Source: Komarekiella delphini-convector SJRDD-AB1 (GTDB lineage Bacteria; Cyanobacteriota; Cyanobacteriia; Cyanobacteriales; Nostocaceae). From it: a DNA stretch of 64,000 bases. Below are positions 55,690 through 64,000 of this stretch, piece by piece. The number at the start of each line of letters is the position of its first letter. The first letter of the stretch is position 1. The position numbers were made by a program, and so were the translations under genes. The notes under the pieces were generated by a model. It had not been told where the DNA came from. It made no database searches and worked only from the letters and a program-made list of their open reading frames with translations. Location: positions 62,001 to 126,000 of the forward strand of contig NZ_VJXY01000003.1 in assembly GCF_014831675.1 (NCBI RefSeq). The letters are read 5' to 3'.

Positions 55690-56978
55690 TGAAGCATCAA
55701 TTTAATCAGAGGGGAAGACAAGAGAAGGGGGAGACAAGAGGAGGAGAACAACAGGGGAGAAGGAGAAACACAAAGGGAGAGATCAGAAAAATTTTTCACT
55801 CACTTCCTTTACTCCTCCACTCGTATACTCCTCGCTTGCGTCCCTCCTTTTTTATTTTTTTAACCTTTTTGATAATTGGGTTAGTTGGCTGCGGGGGAAA
55901 ATCCCCCATAGCCTCCAAATCGACTGATTCAGGTACATCTGAGCGGGACAGCAATTTAACTTTCTTTGATGTGACTTTAGAACAGGCAGATGAGGTAGGA
56001 AGACCAGTTTGGAAAGTCAGAGCCAAGCAGGCAAAATACACTCAAGAAAAACAAATTGGTCAGGCCGAAAGTCCGTATGGTGAACTTTACCAAGATGGCA
56101 AAGTAGTTTACCAAGTCAAGGCAGATATAGCAGATATTGAACAGGATGGGAAACAGTTATTTCTTAAAGGTAAAATACTTGCCACAGATCCTCGCAATGG
56201 GATTGTGTTGCGAGGTAATGAATTAGAATGGCGGCCCAAAGAAGATTTATTAATTGTCCGTAATCAGCTAAATGGCACTCATAAACAACTCCAAGCAGTA
56301 GCGCAGGAAGCACGAGTCAAAACCCGCGAACAACGCATGGAATTTTCTGGAGGGGTAGTTGCAAATTCAGCTGATCCCCAAATGCAAATAAGAACCGAGC
56401 ATTTGATCTGGCAGATTAAAGAGGAGAAATTAATTGGCGATCGCCCTATACAAATTGACCGCTACAAAAATAATCAAATTACTGACCGTGGCAGGGGAAA
56501 TTCTGCCGAAGTTAACTTAAAAACTAAAATTGCTACTGTCAAACAAAATGCCCAGATGGAATTACTAGAACCCCCAATACAAATAGCTAGTAACTCTATG
56601 ATCTGGAATATGAATGCCGAAACTGTCAATACAAATTCACCAGTGCGTGTCTACCACCAAACTGAAAAAGTTACAGTAACCGCCAATCAAGGCGAAATGA
56701 AAATACCACAAAAAACGGTTTATTTAACAGGTAACGTCAATGCCGTTGGGCAGCGTCGCCAAGCTCTAAAATCTAATACGCTAACTTGGTATTTAGATAA
56801 TAAGTTAATTGAAGCTCAAGGAAATGTAGTTTATCGGCAAGTTGATCCACCATTAAATTTTACAGGTGAAACAGCCGTCGGTAATCTGCAAACCGAAAAC
56901 ATGGTGGTAAAAGGTGGTAGTTCTGGCAACAGAGTGGTAACGGAGATTATTCCGCAGGAAAAAGCAAAGCCTCAATAA
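55689..56978 (+). CDS. lptC: LptC-like lipopolysaccharide export lipoprotein
   Basis: A protein of up to 429 residues that forms the periplasmic bridge with LptA/LptD for outer-membrane lipopolysaccharide. The hydrophobic helix SFFIFLTFLIIGLVGCGG carries a lipobox (cysteine in GLVGC). Several OstA/LptC-like beta repeats follow (LTFFDVTLEQADEVGRPVWK; VWKVRAKQAKYTQ; repeated MEFSGGVV and YLTGNVNAV types). The first 45 residues are a purine-rich, low-complexity stretch (QRGRQEKGETRGGEQQGRRR) that is unlike the family. A TTG in LRPSFFIF is an alternative start giving a standard lipoprotein signal. Confidence 0.85.
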   Translation: MKHQFNQRGRQEKGETRGGEQQGRRRNTKGEIRKIFHSLPLLLHSYTPRLRPSFFIFLTFLIIGLVGCGGKSPIASKSTDSGTSERDSNLTFFDVTLEQADEVGRPVWKVRAKQAKYTQEKQIGQAESPYGELYQDGKVVYQVKADIADIEQDGKQLFLKGKILATDPRNGIVLRGNELEWRPKEDLLIVRNQLNGTHKQLQAVAQEARVKTREQRMEFSGGVVANSADPQMQIRTEHLIWQIKEEKLIGDRPIQIDRYKNNQITDRGRGNSAEVNLKTKIATVKQNAQMELLEPPIQIASNSMIWNMNAETVNTNSPVRVYHQTEKVTVTANQGEMKIPQKTVYLTGNVNAVGQRRQALKSNTLTWYLDNKLIEAQGNVVYRQVDPPLNFTGETAVGNLQTENMVVKGGSSGNRVVTEIIPQEKAKPQ

Positions 56979-57020
56979 CTAACAGCCAAAAGTCATTTTA
57001 AATTAACAAATGACAAATGA

Positions 57021-58346
57021 CTAACTTCTAAACAAAATGTCATTCCGATCGCCTGCACCCAGTTGAGGTAGAGAATTGATAGCTGAGTGGGGTGTGAGAG
57101 CAGCAGGAACAGAAGGAGCTACTTGCAACTGTTTTACCAGACGTTGCAACAGGTTGTCTTGTCCTGTACGGAAAGCTGACACATTTGTGCCACGGTTGAT
57201 AATAGCGAACCAAACCAAACCGCGATCGCGTGTAGGCATAACTCCAGCTAAAGCACTAACATCTCGGAGAGTACCAGTTTTGATCACAGTGGCAGCAGGG
57301 ATGTGTCTGGAATGCATTGTGCCTCGGTGATCGAATCCAGACACAGGAAATAAATCAGCTAAAGTCAGCTTATGGGCGACTGCTTCTCGTTGTAGCGTCA
57401 TCAACATCGCACAGGCAGCTCTTGGGGAGATCCGATTTTCTGGCCCCAAGCCGGAACCATTGATTAACTGAATTTCTGACTGCGGCACTCTAGCAAGGTT
57501 TGCTGCTGTTGATTCTACTACAGTTGCTCCTCCCACTGACTCTGCTAGCATCTCTGCCATTTCATTGTTACTAAAAACATTCATCTCCTTGATAAGTTGC
57601 TGCAAGGGTAGAGAGTGGTGACGTAGTAGCAAGGTTTGTTGAGGGTTTAATTGTGGCTCAAATTTGACACTACCTGCAATTACGACTTGAGGCTTGGGTG
57701 TACCCTTGGGCATGATTGAGTGTATGTAATTAGCGGGGCGAGTCCAAGTCTTATGATTCATCGCTTGCTTGAGGAATTGACCTGCCATTAACGGATGACG
57801 TTGGAAATTCATGGCGAAATTGCCAGTAATTACCAAATTCCCTTTTACTTGCTTGATCCCCATTTTATTGAGAGTATTACCAAGGGCGATCGCTTCTTCC
57901 CAGACAAACATCGGATCGCCACCGCCAGCAATTACCAAATCGCCTTTTAAAACCCCATTTACCACTGGCCCTGTAGCACTTACCAAAGTCTCAAATTGGT
58001 GATCTGGCCCCCAAGTTTTTAAAGCAACTAGTGAAGTGGCAATCTTAGTTAAGGAGGCAGCAGGCAGAGGTGTCGTACCTTGGTGATTGGCCATCAGCAT
58101 CGGCCCGGACTGCATCCAAATTCCCTGACTTCCCGTCAGATTTTGTACTACTAATTTCGATGTTATTAGTCCCTTGAGATATTGTTGGACTGTAGTAGCC
58201 CCAGTTGGATTTGGATCAGGGGCAAGAACTAAGCCAGGGCTACTTTGCCAAGCCAATGCATCTAAGGCATCAAAAGGCTTAATTTGTACACCAGCCATTT
58301 CCAGCCAGAGTGATGCTAAACCTGAACCCAGCAATTCCACAAGCAT
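57021..58346 (-). CDS. dacB: D-alanyl-D-alanine carboxypeptidase, PBP4/DacB family
   Basis: A 441-residue class C penicillin-binding protein (S13) that trims or cuts peptidoglycan peptides. The SxxK motif is ASLTK (Ser98, Lys101), the SxN motif is FSNNEMAEM, and the KTG motif is VIKTGTLRDVSALAGV. The LNGSGLGPENRISPR block is typical of S13. The N-terminus is hydrophobic (LVELLGSGLASLWLEMAGV) and may act as a signal or anchor. Located in the periplasm by family. Confidence 0.93.
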   Translation of the reverse strand: MLVELLGSGLASLWLEMAGVQIKPFDALDALAWQSSPGLVLAPDPNPTGATTVQQYLKGLITSKLVVQNLTGSQGIWMQSGPMLMANHQGTTPLPAASLTKIATSLVALKTWGPDHQFETLVSATGPVVNGVLKGDLVIAGGGDPMFVWEEAIALGNTLNKMGIKQVKGNLVITGNFAMNFQRHPLMAGQFLKQAMNHKTWTRPANYIHSIMPKGTPKPQVVIAGSVKFEPQLNPQQTLLLRHHSLPLQQLIKEMNVFSNNEMAEMLAESVGGATVVESTAANLARVPQSEIQLINGSGLGPENRISPRAACAMLMTLQREAVAHKLTLADLFPVSGFDHRGTMHSRHIPAATVIKTGTLRDVSALAGVMPTRDRGLVWFAIINRGTNVSAFRTGQDNLLQRLVKQLQVAPSVPAALTPHSAINSLPQLGAGDRNDILFRS

Positions 58347-58746
58347 GTTTTATTCCCCTATTAAAATGTAGTAAGTTGTTTCCTGTGCTAATATACAAGC
58401 TTTTTACAGGTAATCAGCATTGAGTCATTACAAATAGTATTTTTCTTATCCAAAAATACAAATGATATTGCTTTTGTTTGGCATTTTACAATCCTAGAAT
58501 GGCTATGGCTGATAACTCTAGGCACAAGAAAAGAGAAAATTTCTAACTAAAGTAGTGCTAGCAATTGGTTTCAAAAATAAATTTAGAGTTAGGAATAAAT
58601 TTTATAAAGAAAATTGAACTTCATGTTTTTATAAACCCGAAAAACCTGGGAATTGGCTCTCATGATAAACCTCTTCTAGGAAAAGAAAATGCCAAGGTGG
58701 CAAGTTTAAGAAGAAATGCCAGGGTGGCAAAATCCACCCTTGACAC
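58347..58746. other. Intergenic region with repeats
   Basis: About 400 bases. An 84-codon plus-strand frame at 58565 overlaps the LOG gene and is not called. Two near-identical units (AAATGCCAAGGTGGCAA near 58687 and AAATGCCAGGGTGGCAA near 58715) lie next to a hairpin AGGGTGG / CCACCCT (58721-58740). Confidence 0.5.
58721..58740. terminator. Hairpin after the LOG gene
   Basis: AGGGTGG (58721-58727) and CCACCCT (58734-58740) form a 7-base-pair stem with a 6-base loop, seven bases after the LOG gene's stop on the minus strand. No T run follows, so termination is uncertain. Confidence 0.4.
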
Positions 58747-59817
58747 CTACTTCCTTTCTGGATGTGCCGCATCTTCTGCTGAAGGAGTACCTATCTGGTT
58801 AATAGCTGCAATCATTTGATACAAGCGTCCTAAGTCGCGTTGATTGAAGTACAAGATGAGGCGGGGTAGTCCAACAGTTTCATCTTGTGCTTCTTGAGGT
58901 AACGCCTGACTTTTTTCAATCCGTCCTTTAAGAATAATGTCGCTAAAATCAGCATTTAGTTGCTCTACAAGAGCATCAGATAAATCTGTCTTAAGGCGGA
59001 TGACTAAACTATCACCTACGTAGCGACAGGAATGATAAACCTGATAAAAACCGGTAATGGCATCGCAAGCCACATCTAGATTGTCTGTCACTGTATAAAG
59101 GCTGGGGTCTTCGGGACTCACAAGACCGTTTTGCACTAACTGCTTATCAATGTATTCGCTCCAAGACCGCCAGTAATCACCACCAGGATGATCAATTAAA
59201 ACTAGAGGTACTGGGCCAAATTTACCAGTCTGACTCAGTGTCATGCACTCAAAAGCTTCGTCTTGCGTACCAAAGCCTCCAGGAAACAAAGCGACAGCAT
59301 CACTTTCTTTGAGAAGAAACAGCTTGCGCGTAAAGAAATACTTGAAGTTAATTAACTTGGGATCGCCCTCAATAAATGGGTTTGCTTGCTGTTCAAAGGG
59401 CAACTGAATATTTAAGCCAAAGGAATTTTCTCGTCCAGCACCTTCATGACCAGCTTGCATAATGCCACCGCCACCGCCTGTCATGACCATAAATCCCAAT
59501 CGAGAAACAGCTTGAGCAAACTCAAGCGCCATGTGGTACTCTGGTGTATCTGTAGCTAGGCGAGCAGAACCAAAAATCGTGACTTTGCGAACATGTCGGT
59601 AGGCATGAAATAGCTGGAAACCGCGCTCCATGTCTGCTAAAGCTGCTGATAAGATCTTCCAGTCGAGACGATCAATTTCACTATCAGCCAGACGGACTAT
59701 TGTAGCCAATGCCTGTTTGATAAATTGCTGATGTTTTAAGGTCGGTAAATGATCAATTAATTCAGCGATATCCGCCTGGAGAGACTCTAATGTGTCAAAA
59801 GACGCAGATGAAGTCAT
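58747..59817 (-). CDS. LOG family (TIGR00730) Rossmann-fold protein
   Basis: A 356-residue protein. The nucleotide-binding motif reads LGFMVMTGGGGGIMQAGHEG and the catalytic signature is ALFPGGFGTQDEAFE (PGGxGTxxE). Members hydrolyse nucleoside 5'-monophosphates; some release active cytokinin bases. This long version has an extra N-terminal helical part and a C-terminal 90-residue extension, and its substrate is unknown. It is soluble and stands alone. Confidence 0.9.
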   Translation of the reverse strand: MTSSASFDTLESLQADIAELIDHLPTLKHQQFIKQALATIVRLADSEIDRLDWKILSAALADMERGFQLFHAYRHVRKVTIFGSARLATDTPEYHMALEFAQAVSRLGFMVMTGGGGGIMQAGHEGAGRENSFGLNIQLPFEQQANPFIEGDPKLINFKYFFTRKLFLLKESDAVALFPGGFGTQDEAFECMTLSQTGKFGPVPLVLIDHPGGDYWRSWSEYIDKQLVQNGLVSPEDPSLYTVTDNLDVACDAITGFYQVYHSCRYVGDSLVIRLKTDLSDALVEQLNADFSDIILKGRIEKSQALPQEAQDETVGLPRLILYFNQRDLGRLYQMIAAINQIGTPSAEDAAHPERK

Positions 59818-59931
59818 GAGAACTGCCGCAACAATGGCATTATATTTTACCTAAATTTAGTGTGCAAGTTATCAAAAACTGCTGTGCTTACTTTAAGAAA
59901 TGCCGAATAATTAAATCATTTGACCTTAATG

Positions 59932-60254
59932 TCACTTATCCATAGGAAAGTTAACAACTATCGGTGGAATAACATTATCTGCGGTGAGTTGTGTTTTGGT
60001 TACTGGTTGTGGATGTAAAGGCGTTGGTGTTAGCTCACTATGTTTACCAGTTTGATTCCATAAAATCATTGACAGTAGCCTATCTACTAAGCCGTTATTT
60101 CTGCTGTTGCTACCAACTAAGACATCTGGAATCAAGCGTACATTGCGATCGCCTATAATCTGCATCAGTTGCATTGCTGTAAATCTTGTTACCCCAGAGC
60201 TTCCACACCAGCCCGGTAAGTTTTTGTGGCGTTACCTGTGGCACAGATACCTTT
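59932..60254 (-). pseudogene. C-terminal remnant of an SPFH/band-7-like gene
   Basis: Minus strand: ATGNATKTYRAGVEALG, then a TAA stop, then QDLQQ in the same frame, then a one-base shift into MQLMQIIGDRNVRLIPDVLV, SRNNGLVDRLLSMILWNQ. The ordering resembles the C-terminal end of cyanobacterial SPFH/flotillin-like proteins, but I am only moderately sure. The upstream part of the gene is absent. The stop plus shift make it non-functional; the 80-codon frame at 59932-60174 would be the only intact piece and has little chance of being a real gene. Confidence 0.4.
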
Positions 60255-60277
60255 TAGTTAAGTGTTAACTTAACTAA
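60254..60277. repeat. AT-rich perfect palindrome
   Basis: TTAGTTAAGT and its exact complement around a 4-base loop (GTTA). It is next to the SPFH-like remnant; role unknown. Confidence 0.6.
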
Positions 60278-60331
60278 GGCTGGCTTCGATTTCTTAAACT
60301 TGGCGTAATTTTAAAAAAATTAATAAATATT

Positions 60332-60362
60332 TTATTAGGTTGGGTATTACCCAACCTAATAA
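60332..60362 (-). terminator. Terminator of the atpD-atpC operon
   Basis: TTATTAGGTTGGGT and ACCCAACCTAATAA form a perfect 14-base-pair stem with a 3-base loop, 18 bases after the atpC stop. On the minus strand an AT-rich stretch with a run of seven T follows. Confidence 0.8.
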
Positions 60363-60380
60363 GCGAGATAGAAAGTCAAA

Positions 60381-60794
60381 TTAGACCATACCACCAGCGG
60401 CTTGAAACCGAGCGCGGGCACGTTTTAAGGCTTGGGTTGCCTGGATTTGTGCTTGACGATCATCTGCTGTCACTTGATTTAGACGGGCTTCTGCTTGGTT
60501 GTAAGCAGTGCGGGCTTCCTCAAGGTTAATTTTGTCACCTCGTTCAGCACCGTTAACCAGAATTGTCACTTCATTTTCTTCGACTTCGGCAAAGCCACCC
60601 AAAAGGGCGATCGCTTGCCAATTCTGATTTTTAGCGGCACGTACTCGCATCACACCCGTATCTAGGGCGGTCAAAAGTGGTGCGTGTCCAGTCAAGATAC
60701 CTAACTGACCAGTAGTGCTGGGCAAAACTACTTCTTCAGCTGTGGCGTCCCACACCGTTTTATCTGGGGAAATTACACGGACGGTTAATGTCAT
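60381..60794 (-). CDS. atpC: ATP synthase epsilon subunit
   Basis: A 137-residue epsilon subunit of F1 that regulates ATP hydrolysis and links the rotor. It begins [20 protein letters not shown], continues [20 protein letters not shown], and ends in two helices ([28 protein letters not shown]). I start at 60794; the frame extends to 60836 but that part is repeat-encoded. Co-transcribed with atpD, 215 bases upstream. Confidence 0.95.
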   Translation of the reverse strand: MTLTVRVISPDKTVWDATAEEVVLPSTTGQLGILTGHAPLLTALDTGVMRVRAAKNQNWQAIALLGGFAEVEENEVTILVNGAERGDKINLEEARTAYNQAEARLNQVTADDRQAQIQATQALKRARARFQAAGGMV

Positions 60795-61009
60795 TTGTCT
60801 TTTGTCCTTTGTCCTTTGTCTTTTGCAATTTGCCATTAGCCATTAGCACTTGAACTAATGACCCTTACGGGTTCGCCAGTCGCTCATGGGGAGCCACCCC
60901 CTTGCGGAGGTTCCCTCCGTTGTGGGGAGTGGCGTGGAAACCCCCTTGGCGCTAGCCTCTCCCTTTGGGAGAAGACCGCGCTGGCTCACTAATGACTGAT
61001 GACTAATGA
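60795..61009. repeat. Repeat array between atpD and atpC
   Basis: STRR heptamers (variants of TTTGTCC next to atpC and ACTAATG next to atpD) flank a GC-rich palindromic repeat (60862-60985, built on CCCTTACGGGTTCGCC, GGAGGTTCCCTCC and CCTCTCCCTTTGGGAG). The operon spacer thus carries a mobile-looking element. Confidence 0.75.
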
Positions 61010-62759
<1,750 letters not shown>

Positions 62760-62981
62760 TTAGCCTACACTGTGGCTTAAGCTTTCTCTTGCTGCTTGTG
62801 TTTCCAACAAAAAGTCATCAGTAATAAAAGTATCCAGATTGTTTTGAAACGTTGTCCGATCGCTAAAAAGACTACCAGCTTGTGCTTGCTGACCTCCCAT
62901 CGCTATTCTCAAAACAATAAATGATGAAATGATGTCCAAAGATGGCAAATGATGCTTTTTTGTCATTTTTGAAATATTCAT
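62760..62981 (-). CDS. Small putative secreted protein (73 residues)
   Basis: The ATG at 62981 is preceded by TGGAGAAAAGAGTTTC, a reasonable Shine-Dalgarno (GGAGA), and a good terminator follows the stop, which supports expression. Residues 7-35 look like a signal peptide: basic KKHH, hydrophobic SLDIISSFIVLRIAMGG and AQA before a cleavage point. The mature part, GSLFSDRTTFQNNLDTFITD, resembles the N-terminus of cyanobacterial PEP-CTERM proteins, but the rest of such a protein and its C-terminal anchor are missing. So it is either a genuine short secreted protein or the early-stopped start of a longer one. Confidence 0.5.
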   Translation of the reverse strand: MNISKMTKKHHLPSLDIISSFIVLRIAMGGQQAQAGSLFSDRTTFQNNLDTFITDDFLLETQAARESLSHSVG

Positions 62982-63704
62982 GAAACTCTTTTCTCCAAAA
63001 ACGTGTGATTACTGTTGGAAATACCTCTAAGTGCTTAAAGATATTGGGTGTAAAATTGCTAAGCTCATCCCACCCCTAAAAGCGGATGGGATTTCACGTT
63101 AACTGTTGACTGTTAACTGTCAACGGCGTCGGAGCGTCTTTCATCACCTACCGAGAAGGAATGGGTTTTCTCGATGCCTTTTTATAAAGCTTTTTTTACA
63201 GCGAGAGGTTGAACTATCGCTGTGATCGCAGATATCATTAATACTGAGAATAAACTCAGCTTTTAATTTTGCTTTCGCCTTTTGATTTTCGCTAGGTTTT
63301 TAACTATGTTTTCCTAGTTCATACATTTCTATAAATTAATATTTAAATTTTTATTTTATTAGAATTTATACGCTATTTTAAGTAGCTTTAATATTTAAAC
63401 TGAGATCAAATAATATTCATAATTTATCTTCTATAGTATTTAGGCTCTAATATTAGTTTGAGCTTTATAAAAAGTTATAAATACTCTATGTTTTTACTTA
63501 CACTTGTGTACGTAATTGTACTAAAATAATATTTCAATTGTTTTTGCAGATATAGATAACTAGTAATTAGTAATTAAAAAAAACCTGAAACCTCTGTACA
63601 AATTACATTTCCAAATTCTCTGAATATCTCTACAATAAAGAGAGTTAGAGAAAATCGGTGTCAGTTGACCCGCTTCATCCGTATATATCACCGAGTAATT
63701 ACTT
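62982..63704. other. Long AT-rich intergenic region
   Basis: About 720 bases before the SirB1-family gene. It holds imperfect inverted sequences near 63066-63090 (CATCCC / GGGATG around an A-run) and short repeats near 63100-63120 (GTTAACTGTTGACTG). A long AT-rich stretch at 63300-63550 has no frame. It probably includes the promoter of the last gene. Confidence 0.5.
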
Positions 63705-64000
63705 ATGAGTTTCTCGTCAGCACGACAATATTTTTACCAGGAAATTCAGCAGCCTGACGAGCATATTGACCTGGCGAAAGCTGCTTTGTATATCGCACAG
63801 GAAGAATATCCCAACCTAGATCCAGAGGAATACATCAACGCTCTCGATACAATGGCAGTGGAACTACAAGAACGCTTGCCTTCCTCACGATATCCTCTAC
63901 GGATAATTCAAACTATTAATCAGTATCTCTACAATGACTTGGGATTTGCTGGTAATGAAAAATACTACTCTGACCCGCGTAATAGCTTTTTGAATGATGT
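63705..64000 (+). CDS. SirB1-family protein, N-terminal part (cut by window end)
   Basis: The ATG at 63705 opens SFSSARQYFYQEIQQPDEHI, then DLAKAALYIAQEEYPNLDPE, QERLPSSRYPLRIIQTINQY, and YYSDPRNSFLNDV at the window end. This matches the N-terminus of SirB1/transglutaminase-like-TPR proteins of cyanobacteria (98 residues visible of roughly 270). The function is unknown. No stop or frameshift occurs in the visible part. Confidence 0.8.
   Translation, partial: MSFSSARQYFYQEIQQPDEHIDLAKAALYIAQEEYPNLDPEEYINALDTMAVELQERLPSSRYPLRIIQTINQYLYNDLGFAGNEKYYSDPRNSFLND

Noticed and set aside
58565-58819. 84-codon frame next to the LOG gene
   Set aside because: Its 3' part is the antisense of the LOG gene and the rest covers a small repeat and hairpin.

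Overview
The window looks like chromosomal DNA of a filamentous, heterocyst-type cyanobacterium (Nostocales, Nostoc/Anabaena-like). The octamer GCGATCGC (HIP1) is frequent throughout. Many genes are cyanobacterial families (DUF751/Ycf33, DUF4327, Ycf35/DUF1257, DUF4335-DUF3038, a Cph1-type phytochrome, type IV pilus ATPases, a separate atpD-atpC operon). Spacers carry the heptamer short tandem repeats and palindromic repeats typical of Nostoc. No rRNA, tRNA, CRISPR array, insertion sequence or prophage was recognised.

Layout. 0-4.1 kb: the end of an unknown gene, a convergent nuclease/adenine-methylase pair, then Ycf33-like protein and rbfA, then DUF4327. 4.4-7.6 kb: a small conserved protein, a CDF metal exporter and a secreted caspase-like peptidase with a calcium-binding loop. 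7.6-13.9 kb: light and two-component signalling (a lone receiver; then a phytochrome kinase, its Rcp-type receiver and a REC-PAS4 histidine kinase as one operon). 13.9-16 kb: an overlapping DUF6888-DUF6887 pair and a GH57 branching enzyme. 16.3-22.8 kb: rsgA, tusA-like and dnaJ with 4-base overlaps, then dnaK and grpE, all on the minus strand. 23.1-27.7 kb: pilB-pilT-pilC. 28-33.7 kb: a saccharopine-dehydrogenase-like oxidoreductase, an Ala/Gly-rich protein, an intact mazEF, and an operon of DUF2997, Ycf35 and a ferredoxin. 33.9-46.7 kb (minus strand): DUF4335-DUF3038, mutS2, DUF2288, a PerM-type transporter, the lipid genes plsC, fabD, fabH and plsX, and pepA.

46.7-51 kb is a decayed accessory island. 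It holds a truncated and frameshifted TIR-GUN4 gene, a vapBC pair whose toxin has one in-frame stop, and a mazEF-like pair in which both genes have one in-frame stop. A DUF6883 remnant at 30.5 kb shows the same kind of lesion. The island is embedded in degenerate direct repeats. 51-64 kb returns to core genes: an alpha/beta hydrolase and an acyltransferase, metG, a LabA-like NYN protein coupled to lptC, a PBP4-type carboxypeptidase, a LOG-family protein, atpC-atpD, a small putative secreted protein, and the start of a SirB1-family gene cut by the window end.

How the genes work together. Clear functional groups are the Hsp70 set (dnaJ, dnaK, grpE), fatty-acid and phosphatidate initiation (plsX, fabH, fabD, plsC), pilus assembly and retraction motors, red/far-red sensing, and the F1 beta/epsilon pair. 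The least understood candidates are the secreted caspase/EF-hand protein, the DUF6888-DUF6887 overlap with no normal start codon, the DUF2997-Ycf35-ferredoxin operon, and the repeated single-stop lesions in toxin-antitoxin genes. Family names come from recognising sequence patterns, not from database searches.
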